From positions 1 through 64,000 of the forward strand of contig CAJUJQ010000001.1 in the NCBI GenBank assembly GCA_910586575.1: DNA of 64,000 nt, written 5' to 3'. Shown here in pieces: positions 17,572-26,625 of the stretch. The DNA is from an uncultured Clostridia bacterium. Its GTDB lineage: Bacteria; Bacillota; Clostridia; Oscillospirales; Butyricicoccaceae. The position numbers and the translations under genes were made by a program. Within the stretch, counting starts at the first letter, position 1. Every line of letters starts with the position of its first letter. Below the pieces are notes generated by a model that had not been told where the DNA came from, ran no database searches, and worked only from the letters and a program-made list of their open reading frames with translations.

Positions 17572-18189
17572 TCAAACCAACCCGCCGAGCAGCAGCTCTG
17601 CCGCCGTCATGGTGCCGCTCCGCAGCTTGCGGAGCATCGCCTCGTGCTGCGCCAGCTCCATATATTCCTCGTGCTGGCGGTGGCGGCGCTCCCAGAATGT
17701 TTCGTCCGTGTTGCTGCCATTCATCTTGTCAAGCAGCTCCATCAGCTCCTTTTCCTTGTCCAGGTCAATCGACTGGACGCGGAAGGACTCACGGTCCGCG
17801 CCGATGCAATAGGTGTTGTAGCTGCCCAGGTTGCCGAAAACAGGCGTGCTCCAAATATTTTCCAGCGTGGCGAGCACCCACTCCTCATACTCCGGATCGT
17901 CCTTCATCGCCTGAAAGCCCGCGTCGGAAATCTTAACCGACAACGATTCGAGCGCACGGGTCGGGTCAACCGGGATGGCCGAAATCCGGCCGGAAATGTA
18001 TTGCTTGTATTGGCCCAGGTTCATCTGGTCCCGCTGGAAGCCGGTATCGGCATGTTCCTTTTTCGCGGTTTCCCGCAGCGCAATGTCAAGGAAGCTCATC
18101 CCGCCCGCTGCTGCCGCGCCCGTGGTCTTTTCAGCGACCAGGTTGGTCAGCGCTGCCGGCATCGCGCCGACGTGGATTGTCCTGCTCAT
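17572..18189 (-). CDS. Unrecognised motility-locus protein
   Basis: A 205-residue soluble protein with no signal peptide. The N-terminal about 45 residues are Ala/Gly-rich (NLVAEKTTGAAAAGGMSFLDIALRE), followed by KQYISGRISAIPVDPTRA, KISDAGFQAMKDDPEYEEWVLATLENI and a block with SYNTYCIGADRESFR, then a charged helical region with many E, H and M residues. Similar conserved-hypothetical proteins occur in clostridial genomes, but I cannot name the family with certainty. It lies 68 bp after the CZB-type chemoreceptor and ends at a strong terminator, so it is probably co-transcribed with that receptor. RBS TAGGAGGG precedes the start. Confidence 0.8.
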   Translation of the reverse strand: MSRTIHVGAMPAALTNLVAEKTTGAAAAGGMSFLDIALRETAKKEHADTGFQRDQMNLGQYKQYISGRISAIPVDPTRALESLSVKISDAGFQAMKDDPEYEEWVLATLENIWSTPVFGNLGSYNTYCIGADRESFRVQSIDLDKEKELMELLDKMNGSNTDETFWERRHRQHEEYMELAQHEAMLRKLRSGTMTAAELLLGGLV

Positions 18190-18257
18190 GGTTGTTCCCT
18201 CCTATCATAAATTGTTCTTTATATGCACAGTATTTTCCTGTTTTTGAGGCCCGTGGC

Positions 18258-19943
18258 TCAGCTGTTTTTCAGGCTGAAGCGCCGGACCTGCTCCTGCAAC
18301 AGGCGCACCTGCTCGAAAAGCTCCGAGCTGACTGCCGCCGACTCCTCCGAGCTGGCGGAATTGCTCTGCACAACCGCGGAAATCTGGCTGATACCCTCGG
18401 TCACCTGCGCGATCGAAGTCGCCTCGTTCTGCACCGCCGACGCAATGCCGCCAATCTCGTCGCTTGACTGCACCACCAGATCCAGCGCCTTGCGCAGCGT
18501 ATCCGATACCTCGTCAACAATCCGGCGGCCCTTGTCCGCAGCCTCCACCGAGTTTTCAATCAGCTCGCGTGTCGCCTTCGCCGCGCGGTCGGATTCACCC
18601 GCCAGGTTGCGTACCTCGCTGGATACCACCGCGAAGCCCTTGCCCGCAGTCCCCGCGCGCGCCGCCTCGACTGCCGCGTTCAGCGCCAGGATATTGGTCT
18701 GGAACGCAATATCCTCAATCGTCTTGATAATTTCGCCAATCTTCTGGGAAGCCTCCGCGATGTCCGCCATCGCCGAAACCATCTGCTCCATCTGCTCGCT
18801 GCTGAGCGTGACCTGTTCACGCGCCTTACGCGCGCTGCCCTGCGCGGTCTCCGCTGCTTCTACGTTGTGTTTCGCGTTGCGGGACAGTTCGTCCAGCGTT
18901 GCGAACATCTCCTCTACCGCGCTTGCCTGCTCGGTCGCACCCTGCGCCAGCGCCTGCGAACCGCTCGAAAGCTGCTCCGCGTTGCCGGACACCCGGTTCT
19001 CGGCCTGCGAAATCAAGCCCAGCGCCTGTGACATCTTGTCGGTAAAGCTCTCAATCGACTGCTCAATCGACCGGAAATCGCCGATGAACGGCTCGGTTGC
19101 CTGTACATTGAAGCTGCCGTCGGACAGCTGCCCCATCATCCGGTTAATGTCGCTGACATAGCTCTCGATCAGCTTCAGCGAACCCTCCAGCGTATTGACG
19201 AGTTCGCCCAGCTCATCCTTGGAACGGTGCCCCAGGTCAATTTGCAGGTGCCCGTCCAGCAGCGGGCGGCTCTGCTCGGTTATCCGCAGGATGGGTGCGA
19301 CAACACGCTTCACCACATACTGCACCAGGCTGATCAGCGAAACCAGCATCAGCACACAGGAGATAATCGCCAGCAGCTGCATGAGCTGAATCGCCGAACG
19401 CATCCCCTCCGCGCTCTCCGCGCTCATCGCCTCGCTGCGGGCCACAATGCCGTCCAAGTGCCCGACCAACGTGCTCAGATTCACCAATATGGTCTCCTGA
19501 TAGTACCGCCGCGCCGCCACGGTGCCGCTCTCCATCATGTCCAGCGCTTCGGTCGCCGACGCGTGCAGCTCCTTGTGCAGCGGCTCAATCTTGTCACGCA
19601 GCGCCAGGATTTCCTCGTCGTCCGTGCCCAAATCCCCGTAAATCCACTTGCCCAGCGCACAGGCGGTCGGGTCCTTGCTGCCGGTGAACTCCGCGCCCGC
19701 GTACAGCGCGTTCGACAGGTTCGCCGACCATTTATAATGCGCAACCTCGGCGCTCAGCGCGTTGCTGTGCACCATGCTTGCCTCGGCGCTGCCCTCCTGG
19801 GTTGAGCGGATCCGTGCAATGCTGCCCATCATCACGGCAGCCAGCAGGATAATCGCGGCCACAGCCGCGCTTCCCCGGATCCATACGTTCCTTTTGATGC
19901 TTCCTCTACGTCCTAACATAAGTGGCACATCCTCCCAATTCAA
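18258..19943 (-). CDS. Methyl-accepting chemotaxis protein with extracytoplasmic CZB-like domain
   Basis: A 561-residue chemoreceptor. It has TM1 at about 25-46, an external domain at about 50-185, TM2 at about 188-215, HAMP at about 216-270, then a signalling domain with the hairpin tip [35 protein letters not shown]. The external domain has the zinc-binding CZB pattern: AHYKW, then CALGKW about 33 residues on, then LHKELH. CZB domains bind zinc through three His and one Cys and are most often cytosolic and C-terminal; here the pattern lies between the two membrane helices. Several candidate methylation helices are visible; no CheR-tethering pentapeptide is seen at the C-terminus. Confidence 0.9.
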   Translation of the reverse strand: MNWEDVPLMLGRRGSIKRNVWIRGSAAVAAIILLAAVMMGSIARIRSTQEGSAEASMVHSNALSAEVAHYKWSANLSNALYAGAEFTGSKDPTACALGKWIYGDLGTDDEEILALRDKIEPLHKELHASATEALDMMESGTVAARRYYQETILVNLSTLVGHLDGIVARSEAMSAESAEGMRSAIQLMQLLAIISCVLMLVSLISLVQYVVKRVVAPILRITEQSRPLLDGHLQIDLGHRSKDELGELVNTLEGSLKLIESYVSDINRMMGQLSDGSFNVQATEPFIGDFRSIEQSIESFTDKMSQALGLISQAENRVSGNAEQLSSGSQALAQGATEQASAVEEMFATLDELSRNAKHNVEAAETAQGSARKAREQVTLSSEQMEQMVSAMADIAEASQKIGEIIKTIEDIAFQTNILALNAAVEAARAGTAGKGFAVVSSEVRNLAGESDRAAKATRELIENSVEAADKGRRIVDEVSDTLRKALDLVVQSSDEIGGIASAVQNEATSIAQVTEGISQISAVVQSNSASSEESAAVSSELFEQVRLLQEQVRRFSLKNS

Positions 19944-20019
19944 TCTCTCCCAGGGGCAAGATGCGTCCGCCCATGGTCTATGTTAAATTTCTTACAGCGT
20001 TCCGCGTCTCCCGCTACCC

Positions 20020-21234
20020 TCATCCCAGGTTATTGACCAGCTCGTCAGCGTCCGAGAAGCAGCGCATAAACAGGTCGCTGACCTCGTCCGCAGGGATCTC
20101 CACCGGGATTTCCGGCAAAAGCAGCCGCGGGTTCGACATCTCATAAAGCATGATATATTGCAGCCACGGGGTATAACCGTTTTCGGCAGTCCCCGCAAGC
20201 GCGTCCTTCATCTCGGCGTTCAGGTCAATGCCCGCCACCAGACGTTCCATCGGGGTATCGAGAATCCGGTCCAGCATGCTGAACATGCCCAGCAGGAAGC
20301 CATCGGCGCTGTCCAGCCCGGCACGCTCCATCATCCGCTCAATGAACAGACCGCGCAGGCAGCCCTGCCGGATGGCCTCATCCGACGCTGTCGCGTTGTT
20401 TTCACGCGCCAGCAGCAGCAGCGCGTAGCGCCGCAGCTCGCCCTGCCCCATCTGAATGAGCATCCGGCGGATGTCCGGCAGGACGTTGCCGCCGAAATTG
20501 TCCTGGAAGCCCGCGCGCTTGAGCAGCAGGTAGGTCATCGCGGCGTCGCTCTGGATCATCTGCGCGCAGACGTCGAAATCCACGCTCGGCCGCAGCAGCT
20601 CGTTGAGCAGCCGCCCATAGGGCGAATCCACCAGCTTCGGGATCTGCTTGTTCATCAGCCGGGGCTTTTCAAAATAATACCCCTGAAACAGCAGGAACCC
20701 TAAATCCCGCGCCGCGTCAAAATCGGCCTGTGTCTCGATTTTTTCCGCCAGCATGGTCACCGGCACCTTTTTCAGTTTGCGCGCAAAACGGCGCTGGTCG
20801 TCCCGGCCAAAGCGTCGGAAATCCACGCGAACAATGTTGATTAGCGGCAGGATGGAATTATACTGCCCATGGCCGTCATAATCCTCCAGCACCAGGGTAT
20901 AGCCCAGCTTGCGCAGCTCCTCCAGCTTGCGCGTGACCGCCGCGTCAATCGTGATATCCGCCATTACTTCAACCGCGACCTCCTTGGGGTCGGCCAGCCG
21001 CACGAAATCGTTCAAAATGAGGTTTTTCGTGAAATGGATATAGGCCATGTGACCGTTGGTCAGCTTGGAAAAGCCAAACAGCGACATGGCCTCGGATAAA
21101 ACATTGCGGGTCGCGGCATCCCCATCGGTGATAATGGACACATTGCCGCTGCGTGCATCACGATAAAGGAGCTCATAGCTCCGGATCTCTTTATTCAGGT
21201 TGTAGATCGGCTGTCGTGCAATATAGGCGTACAC
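20020..21234 (-). CDS. EAL/HDOD signalling protein (YuxH-like)
   Basis: About 404 residues. The N-terminal half is a degenerate EAL fold (YELLYR in place of the catalytic E-A-L-x-R; DYDGHGQYNS and FLLFQGYYFEKP mark later EAL strands). The C-terminal half from about residue 190 is an HDOD domain. YuxH/CdgJ-like proteins do not hydrolyse c-di-GMP but act as protein scaffolds, and homologues affect motility and gene expression. GTG 21234 is favoured because GGAGGAGG ends 8 nt upstream; an ATG at 21282 has no such site. It is last of the receptor-FtsA-like-EAL/HDOD string. Confidence 0.85.
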   Translation of the reverse strand: MYAYIARQPIYNLNKEIRSYELLYRDARSGNVSIITDGDAATRNVLSEAMSLFGFSKLTNGHMAYIHFTKNLILNDFVRLADPKEVAVEVMADITIDAAVTRKLEELRKLGYTLVLEDYDGHGQYNSILPLINIVRVDFRRFGRDDQRRFARKLKKVPVTMLAEKIETQADFDAARDLGFLLFQGYYFEKPRLMNKQIPKLVDSPYGRLLNELLRPSVDFDVCAQMIQSDAAMTYLLLKRAGFQDNFGGNVLPDIRRMLIQMGQGELRRYALLLLARENNATASDEAIRQGCLRGLFIERMMERAGLDSADGFLLGMFSMLDRILDTPMERLVAGIDLNAEMKDALAGTAENGYTPWLQYIMLYEMSNPRLLLPEIPVEIPADEVSDLFMRCFSDADELVNNLG

Positions 21235-21294
21235 GCGGATGGCCTCCTCCGTTTTCGTTTTTGGGCGGGCGGGGCACCTCACGCCCCGCCTGGC

Positions 21295-23715
21295 TTAGTC
21301 TGCATTTTTATATTGTACGGTCACATCGTCATTTTCGGCAAGCACCTGGGTAAATTCGCAGGATTCACCATTATGCAGCAGCTCCACCGGGCGCTCCAAA
21401 CGGCTGAAATCCAGCCCCGAGAATTGCAGGATATCCATAAAATAATACGGATCGCCGTTCGCCTTTGGGGGAAGCGCAAGGGGTTTGCCGTTCATGCGGA
21501 TATTCAGCCCGGCGCGCGGCAATCCCAGCCCCGGAAGGTCGGGCAGCACCACCCTGGGGACGCCCCGCCGTTTGGGGGCCTCCGGCCTGGGGGCTGCCAT
21601 CACCTGAGCGGGCGCTGGCGGCACTTCTGTCACAGGTTCCGTTTTTTGAGCAGGTTCCTGCGGTAACGGCGCTGCGGTCACAGGCTCTTCCTCCTGGACT
21701 GGCACTGACGGTTCCGGCGCTTCCATCACAGGCCCCGCCGCCTGTTCCGGCACGGATGCCTCTGCCCGCACAGACTTCACCCCTGGGGTATGCCGCACAC
21801 GCGGTTTACGTTCCGGGGCAGTCCCCTCAAAGCGGAGCTGGCCTTCGAGCGGCGCGGAATCCTCGGCTTCCGGACGGGTCTCCTTCCTGGGGACGCGCTG
21901 CATTTTAACCGGGACATTCACCGCTTTTTCGCCGTCCGCCGTGCGCACCACCGCCCGTGCCCGCAAAGGCTCTGCAAAGGACGCCGCCGGTTTTTGAAGC
22001 TCCGGCGCTCTTTCCGGCTCCGGCAGCGGCGCGGGCAAATCCGCACCCGTCACGACGCTATCCCCGGTACGCAGCCGGTAGGACAGCGCCTGCGGCACGT
22101 CATTGACGGTCACGCCGCCTGTGAACCCATCGCCCAAGGCTTTGCCCAGCGTCTGCGAAGCGTTTTCCCCCGCTTTCGCCGGGGTAAAGTGCAGGCTGTC
22201 GCCCGCGTGCACCACCGCCGAAAGCTCGGCAGCTGCTCCGTTGAGCCGGATGACCGGCGGCGTACCGTGCCGCCCGCGCAGGAATACCCGCTCCCCGTTC
22301 AGGGTGTAGCTCAGGTTCGCGCCAGTGCGGCCCATCATGTCGCCGTAATTACAGCCGTTCATCAGCAAAATATCACGCACATTGAGCGTACCGCTGCGGA
22401 ACAGCTTTGCGGGCAGGCCGTTCAGCGTGACCACGTAGCTGTCGTGAATCATGCCGAGCGCCGCCGAAACCGCAATGCCCAGCGGCGTGGAATACTCGGG
22501 GTCGTTCAGTCCAATTTTATCAGAATACGCGTTTTTTTCAAAATGGTTGCCCGCTATGGCGACGCGCGCGTCATCCATCCCGAGCGCCTGCGCGACGGCC
22601 TGCCGCAGCCCATAGAGCTTGCTGCCGCCGCCCGCAAGGAACACCGCCGAGGGCGCCGCGCCGTTCAGCTCAAGCACCCGTTCGGCAATCTCGCCCGCGA
22701 GCAGCTGCACGGCAGGCTCAATCATCTCGGTCAGCATTTCGGAGGTGCACTCGTGCGGCAAGCCAAGGATATCGGTGTACCGGATTGGCTCCGCGCTGCC
22801 GATTGCCATCTTGAGCGCCTCGCCGGTGCGGAAATCAATCAGCAGCTTTTTCATCAGCAGCTCGGTGACCTCGTCGCCCGCGACGGTCGCCATGGTGTAC
22901 CCGGCGACGCTGCCGTCGCGGCAGACCGCGATATCCGATGTACCCGCGCCGATATCGGCAAGCACCAGGTTCAGCAGCCGGATGTCGGACGGGATAGCGG
23001 CATTTAAGGAAGCGATCGGCTCGAGTGTCAGGCTGGAAACCTCCAGCCCGGTCTGCGCGACGACCGTATATAAACTGTCCACCACCTCACGCGGGAGGAA
23101 GGTGGCAACCACGTCGGCCTCGAGCACGCGACCCCGGTGCCCGTGCAGCGTGGACATGGGGTAGCCGTCCAGCCGGTACTGCGACGCGGTATAGCCGACC
23201 ATATAAAAGGTACCGTCCCCGCCGTCGGCGGCCACACTTTCCGCCGCCGAAACCGCGCCGGCTTCCAGCTGGTTGATGATTTCGTCATCCGCCTGCCGTG
23301 GCTCGGCGAATTCCAGCGTAAAGCTGGCCTTTGCCGACTTCAGGGCGCGCCCCGCAGCGGCAACGCAAACCTTTTTCAGCCGGATATGCTGGCGCGATTC
23401 CAGCCGGTCGATCACCTTGCGCGCAATCGCCGCGACCTGCGCAATATCTTCAATCTGCCCATCCAGCATGGCGCGGCGCCCATGCTCTTCTTTTTCGATA
23501 TCGAGGACCCGGAAACGTCCGCCCTCCTCGCGCCCAAGCACGCCGACGATACTGCGCGTACCGATATCAAGGGCGAAAATCGTCCCTTCTTGCTGCACGG
23601 CAGCAGGCACAGGCTCCGCCTCCTTCCTGATTTCCGGCAGACGGACGAGCGCCCCGGCGCGCATCGCTGCCGCTTGGGCAGCAGTGCGTCTGCCGGGGGT
23701 TGCCCGCCGCCGCAT
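21295..23715 (-). CDS. FtsA/PilM-like actin-fold ATPase with Pro-rich tail
   Basis: An 806-residue protein. The actin-like core spans about residues 45-440, with phosphate-1 loop FALDIGTRSIVGVLG, phosphate-2 LADIGAGTSDIAV near 255 and the adenosine motif VFLAGGGSKLYG near 358. A beta-rich region with DILLMNGCNYG follows, then a long Pro/Glu/Ala-rich linker (about 570-730) and a small C-terminal domain with two LNG/HNGE-type repeats. Clostridial genomes have such FtsA-domain proteins in addition to true FtsA; function is unknown. Its ATG overlaps the TAA of the upstream chemoreceptor (TAATG), so the two are translationally coupled, hinting at a role in receptor or motor placement. Confidence 0.8.
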   Translation of the reverse strand: MRRRATPGRRTAAQAAAMRAGALVRLPEIRKEAEPVPAAVQQEGTIFALDIGTRSIVGVLGREEGGRFRVLDIEKEEHGRRAMLDGQIEDIAQVAAIARKVIDRLESRQHIRLKKVCVAAAGRALKSAKASFTLEFAEPRQADDEIINQLEAGAVSAAESVAADGGDGTFYMVGYTASQYRLDGYPMSTLHGHRGRVLEADVVATFLPREVVDSLYTVVAQTGLEVSSLTLEPIASLNAAIPSDIRLLNLVLADIGAGTSDIAVCRDGSVAGYTMATVAGDEVTELLMKKLLIDFRTGEALKMAIGSAEPIRYTDILGLPHECTSEMLTEMIEPAVQLLAGEIAERVLELNGAAPSAVFLAGGGSKLYGLRQAVAQALGMDDARVAIAGNHFEKNAYSDKIGLNDPEYSTPLGIAVSAALGMIHDSYVVTLNGLPAKLFRSGTLNVRDILLMNGCNYGDMMGRTGANLSYTLNGERVFLRGRHGTPPVIRLNGAAAELSAVVHAGDSLHFTPAKAGENASQTLGKALGDGFTGGVTVNDVPQALSYRLRTGDSVVTGADLPAPLPEPERAPELQKPAASFAEPLRARAVVRTADGEKAVNVPVKMQRVPRKETRPEAEDSAPLEGQLRFEGTAPERKPRVRHTPGVKSVRAEASVPEQAAGPVMEAPEPSVPVQEEEPVTAAPLPQEPAQKTEPVTEVPPAPAQVMAAPRPEAPKRRGVPRVVLPDLPGLGLPRAGLNIRMNGKPLALPPKANGDPYYFMDILQFSGLDFSRLERPVELLHNGESCEFTQVLAENDDVTVQYKNAD

Positions 23716-25514
23716 TAGTATTTATCGTAGGCGCCGTAGCTCACGTCCGCGCCGACAGGAGCTTCGTCATAGGACGGCTCGTGCGCAGCCGGACGGGGGA
23801 TGAAACCGCCGCCCTGCTTGAGGGTGAAACGGCTCATCAGCTGGTCAAGCAGCTGCGCCTGGCCGGACAGCTCTTCGCTGGCTGCGGCGGTCTCCTCGCT
23901 GGTCGCGGAGTTGGTCTGCACGACTGCGGAAATCTGCTCGATGCCTTCGTTCACCTGGGCAATGGATTCTGCCTGATGGCCGCTCGCAACCGCGATTTCG
24001 CCCATCATAGAAACAGCCGCCTCGGTCAGCTCGCGGGTCTGTTCGAGCGCTTCCGCAACCTCGGAAACATAACCGCTGCCCTTTTCCACCGCGTGGATCG
24101 CGTTCTCAATGCGCGCCTGGGTCGCCTTGGAAGCCTCGTCAGACTTGCTGGCAAGGTTGCGCACCTCGTCCGCGACAACGGCAAATCCCTTGCCTGCGGA
24201 GCCTGCGCGCGCGGCCTCGACGGCGGCGTTCAGCGCAAGAATATTGGTCTGGAACGCAATGTCACTGATGGTGCCGATAATCGCGCGGACATCCTCCGCA
24301 GCGGTTTTAATTTCATCCATCGCGGAAATCATGTTGCGCATCCGCTCGTCGCAAACGCCAACCTGCGTACCAGCCTGATCGGCTTTCTCGCGGGAGGCCT
24401 GCGCCTTCTGGGAGTTCTCGTTGGCGCTCTGGGTAATCTCGGTGATAGTCGCGGACAGCTCCTCAACGGCGCTTGCCTGCTCGGTTGCGCCCTGTGCCAG
24501 CGCCTGTGCGCTGTTGGACACCTGGTCGGAGTTCGCGGAAACCTGATCGGAGGACTGCTGGATCTGTGCCAGCGCGTCGCTCAGGCTGTCGTTAATGCCA
24601 CGGATGGAGTGCAGCACCGGCTCGAGGTCGCCAACGTAGGAATCGACCGCGCGGCTGCGGATATCAAAGTTGCCCTTTGCCATTTCGCCAAGCAGGTAGC
24701 CGATATCGGAAATGACGCGGTTCAGGTCGTCAACCACATCGTGGGAAGCGGCGACCATGTCGCCGATTTCGTCTTCGCTGTCGATCTCAGGCAGCGGGGA
24801 GTGCAGGTCGCCCTTCGCCAGTGCCTGGAGACGCTTGACACAGTCGCCCAAAGGCAGCGCGATGCCACGGGAAATGGAGGCGGAAACGAACACGCCCAGC
24901 CCCATCGAAATCACAAGCAGCGCCATGACAATCGCGAGACAGAACATGGTCTGCCGCGCCTGGTCCTCTTTCAGCTGGTCTCCCTGGCTGACCTTAAGTT
25001 CCAGCAGGGATTTCATATTATCATAGATCGTATTAAAGTCCTTATCAAGGCTGTTGAACATTTCGTCCTGAATCTGACGGCGCGCGCTTTCGCTCATATT
25101 GTTAGTGACGCGGCGCATCAAATCCTCAGCGGTCACAATATAATCAGCCCATGCGGCTTTTGCGGCGCTAAAGGAAGCCCTTGCAACGTCGGTTTCCAAA
25201 GAACCCTCGACCTCATCCAGATACAGGTTCACCTGGCTTACCAGTTCTTCCATTTCGCTTTGGGATTTCTGACGGATATTGGCATCCAGGCAGCTGATGG
25301 CGTCATGGACCTTACCATCGAGCTTCGCGAACTCACCCATGACCATACCGGTATCGCCCTGGGCGAAGCCGAAGCGGACCATACCGACGTCATACGCTTT
25401 CTGAATATTGCGCATCATGAGAGAGCTGACCACACCGGTGCAGCTAGCAAGCACGGTAACACCGCAGACGGCCAGCGTAATCCGCTGTTTAACCTTCATT
25501 TTTTTGAGTTTCAT
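23715..25514 (-). CDS. Methyl-accepting chemotaxis protein, four-helix-bundle sensor
   Basis: A 599-residue chemoreceptor: TM1 at about 12-32, an external all-helical four-helix-bundle domain at about 35-190, TM2 at about 190-215, HAMP at about 215-270, and a signalling domain with [35 protein letters not shown]. The C-terminal roughly 30 residues are a flexible tail ending SYGAYDKY, without the classical NWETF CheR-tethering pentapeptide. It passes ligand signals to CheA/CheW. Its stop codon overlaps the start of the FtsA-like gene. The ligand is unknown. Confidence 0.92.
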   Translation of the reverse strand: MKLKKMKVKQRITLAVCGVTVLASCTGVVSSLMMRNIQKAYDVGMVRFGFAQGDTGMVMGEFAKLDGKVHDAISCLDANIRQKSQSEMEELVSQVNLYLDEVEGSLETDVARASFSAAKAAWADYIVTAEDLMRRVTNNMSESARRQIQDEMFNSLDKDFNTIYDNMKSLLELKVSQGDQLKEDQARQTMFCLAIVMALLVISMGLGVFVSASISRGIALPLGDCVKRLQALAKGDLHSPLPEIDSEDEIGDMVAASHDVVDDLNRVISDIGYLLGEMAKGNFDIRSRAVDSYVGDLEPVLHSIRGINDSLSDALAQIQQSSDQVSANSDQVSNSAQALAQGATEQASAVEELSATITEITQSANENSQKAQASREKADQAGTQVGVCDERMRNMISAMDEIKTAAEDVRAIIGTISDIAFQTNILALNAAVEAARAGSAGKGFAVVADEVRNLASKSDEASKATQARIENAIHAVEKGSGYVSEVAEALEQTRELTEAAVSMMGEIAVASGHQAESIAQVNEGIEQISAVVQTNSATSEETAAASEELSGQAQLLDQLMSRFTLKQGGGFIPRPAAHEPSYDEAPVGADVSYGAYDKY

Positions 25515-25572
25515 TGCAAAAACTCCCCTTCTCCATAAAAATAATAACTACTTTCCGAGAGGCCCTGCCTCC

Positions 25573-25763
25573 CGCGCCGCAGCCCATATATTAATCCGCC
25601 GCCAAGTGGCGGTCAAATCCGGCAATCGCATGATCGGATTTGAAACCCTACCCCGCCGCGCGGCAATGCATGGAGCGCAGGCCAAGCCGGTGTGCGGCCA
25701 AAGGCCGCATCAGCGAAGCCCCCTTGTCCAAAATCGGCAGATTTTGGCCGAAAAGCGGCCGCG
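25573..25763 (-). repeat. Structured 3'-end repeat, copy Y
   Basis: A roughly 190-bp sequence sharing long blocks with 52261-52483, including GCAATGCATGGAGCGCAGGC and CGGATTTGAAACC. Hairpins: CCGCC/GGCGG at 25596-25612, TGCGGCC/GGCCGCA at 25693-25709, and CCAAAATC/GATTTTGG at 25728-25747. Read on the minus strand it starts TGACGCG, and that TGA is the stop codon of the FliT-like gene (25764), so the element directly forms or abuts the gene end. It has no coding potential. Confidence 0.75.
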
Positions 25764-26171
25764 TCACCGAATGCGGTTATAGAACGACCGCTTGCCGTCA
25801 AGGCTCAGGCTGACCCGCCGGTCGAGCTGCGCAATGCGGTCCAGCTCCCGCCGGTTCCGTTCGCAAAGCTCGCGCAGCGCCGTCTCCTGCTCCTGCTCAG
25901 GCGCGCCCTCGGGCGCGTCCCCGCGCAGCAGGATACTCAGCCGCCGCGCGTCCTCCTCCGGCTGGCTCAGTACCCCCTGCCGCACGGTCTCTTCAATCTC
26001 TTGAAGCTCCAGCAGCGGCTCCTGCCGCATCCCGAGCAGCATCTTGGTCGATACCTCGTCCCGCCGGTCCACGGCCTGCGCAAGCTGCTGGGTCAGGTCA
26101 TAAACCTCACCCAGCTTCATGTACGCTTTGCGCTCGCTCATACGCAGGCTCTCTACAAATTCCATATCCAT
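25764..26171 (-). CDS. FliT-like flagellar export chaperone
   Basis: A 135-residue, mostly helical and highly charged protein immediately after fliS (9-bp gap), the position of fliT in other flagellar operons. It is predicted to be a helical bundle with KAYMKLGEVYDLTQQLAQAV, RRDEVSTKMLLGMR and ELCERNRRELDRIAQLD segments. FliT chaperones FliD before export. Sequence conservation of FliT is low, so the call rests on size, helical content and gene order. The C-terminus FYNRIR ends exactly where the repeat element begins, so the original stop may have been replaced by the insertion. Confidence 0.65.
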   Translation of the reverse strand: MDMEFVESLRMSERKAYMKLGEVYDLTQQLAQAVDRRDEVSTKMLLGMRQEPLLELQEIEETVRQGVLSQPEEDARRLSILLRGDAPEGAPEQEQETALRELCERNRRELDRIAQLDRRVSLSLDGKRSFYNRIR

Positions 26172-26180
26172 AACGGTGGC

Positions 26181-26609
26181 TCACCCCCCGGCTTCCTGTG
26201 TCCCGACCGGCGGCACCTCACCGCCGCGTCCCTCCGCACAGTTCTTGTTTGCCGCATGGAATGTGTCCCGCAGGTCTATCATCATCGGCCGTACCTTGTC
26301 AAGCTCATCCTTGTTCCGGCCGATCTTGATCCGGTTCATCTCATAACTGAAATAATCGTACAGCCGGTGCAGCTCCCGGCTGATCGGATAGCGCATATCC
26401 AGCGTATCGTCCAGATACCGCAGGATCGCGATCGCCCGGTCAGCCGAATCATCAAGCAGCGCATAGTTTTCGTGCGTCAGCGCGATGTCACAGCGGGTCA
26501 GCTGCTTCACCAATCCGTCATACAGCGCCAAAAGCAGCTCATTCTGGTTCATTTCCAAAATATTCTGCCCCTGCTGGTCACGGTAGTGCTGGTACCCCTG
26601 ATTTTCCAT
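26181..26609 (-). CDS. fliS: Flagellin chaperone FliS
   Basis: A 142-residue helical chaperone that caps the C-terminus of flagellin before export. The signature elements are NQNELLLALYDGLVKQL near the N-terminus and YDYFSYEMNRIKIGRNK in the third helix. It follows fliD by 16 bp with AAGGAG upstream. The C-terminal roughly 20 residues are Gly-rich and probably disordered. The flagellin gene itself is not in the window. Confidence 0.92.
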   Translation of the reverse strand: MENQGYQHYRDQQGQNILEMNQNELLLALYDGLVKQLTRCDIALTHENYALLDDSADRAIAILRYLDDTLDMRYPISRELHRLYDYFSYEMNRIKIGRNKDELDKVRPMMIDLRDTFHAANKNCAEGRGGEVPPVGTQEAGG

Positions 26610-26625
26610 AGATACTCCTTCCGGT

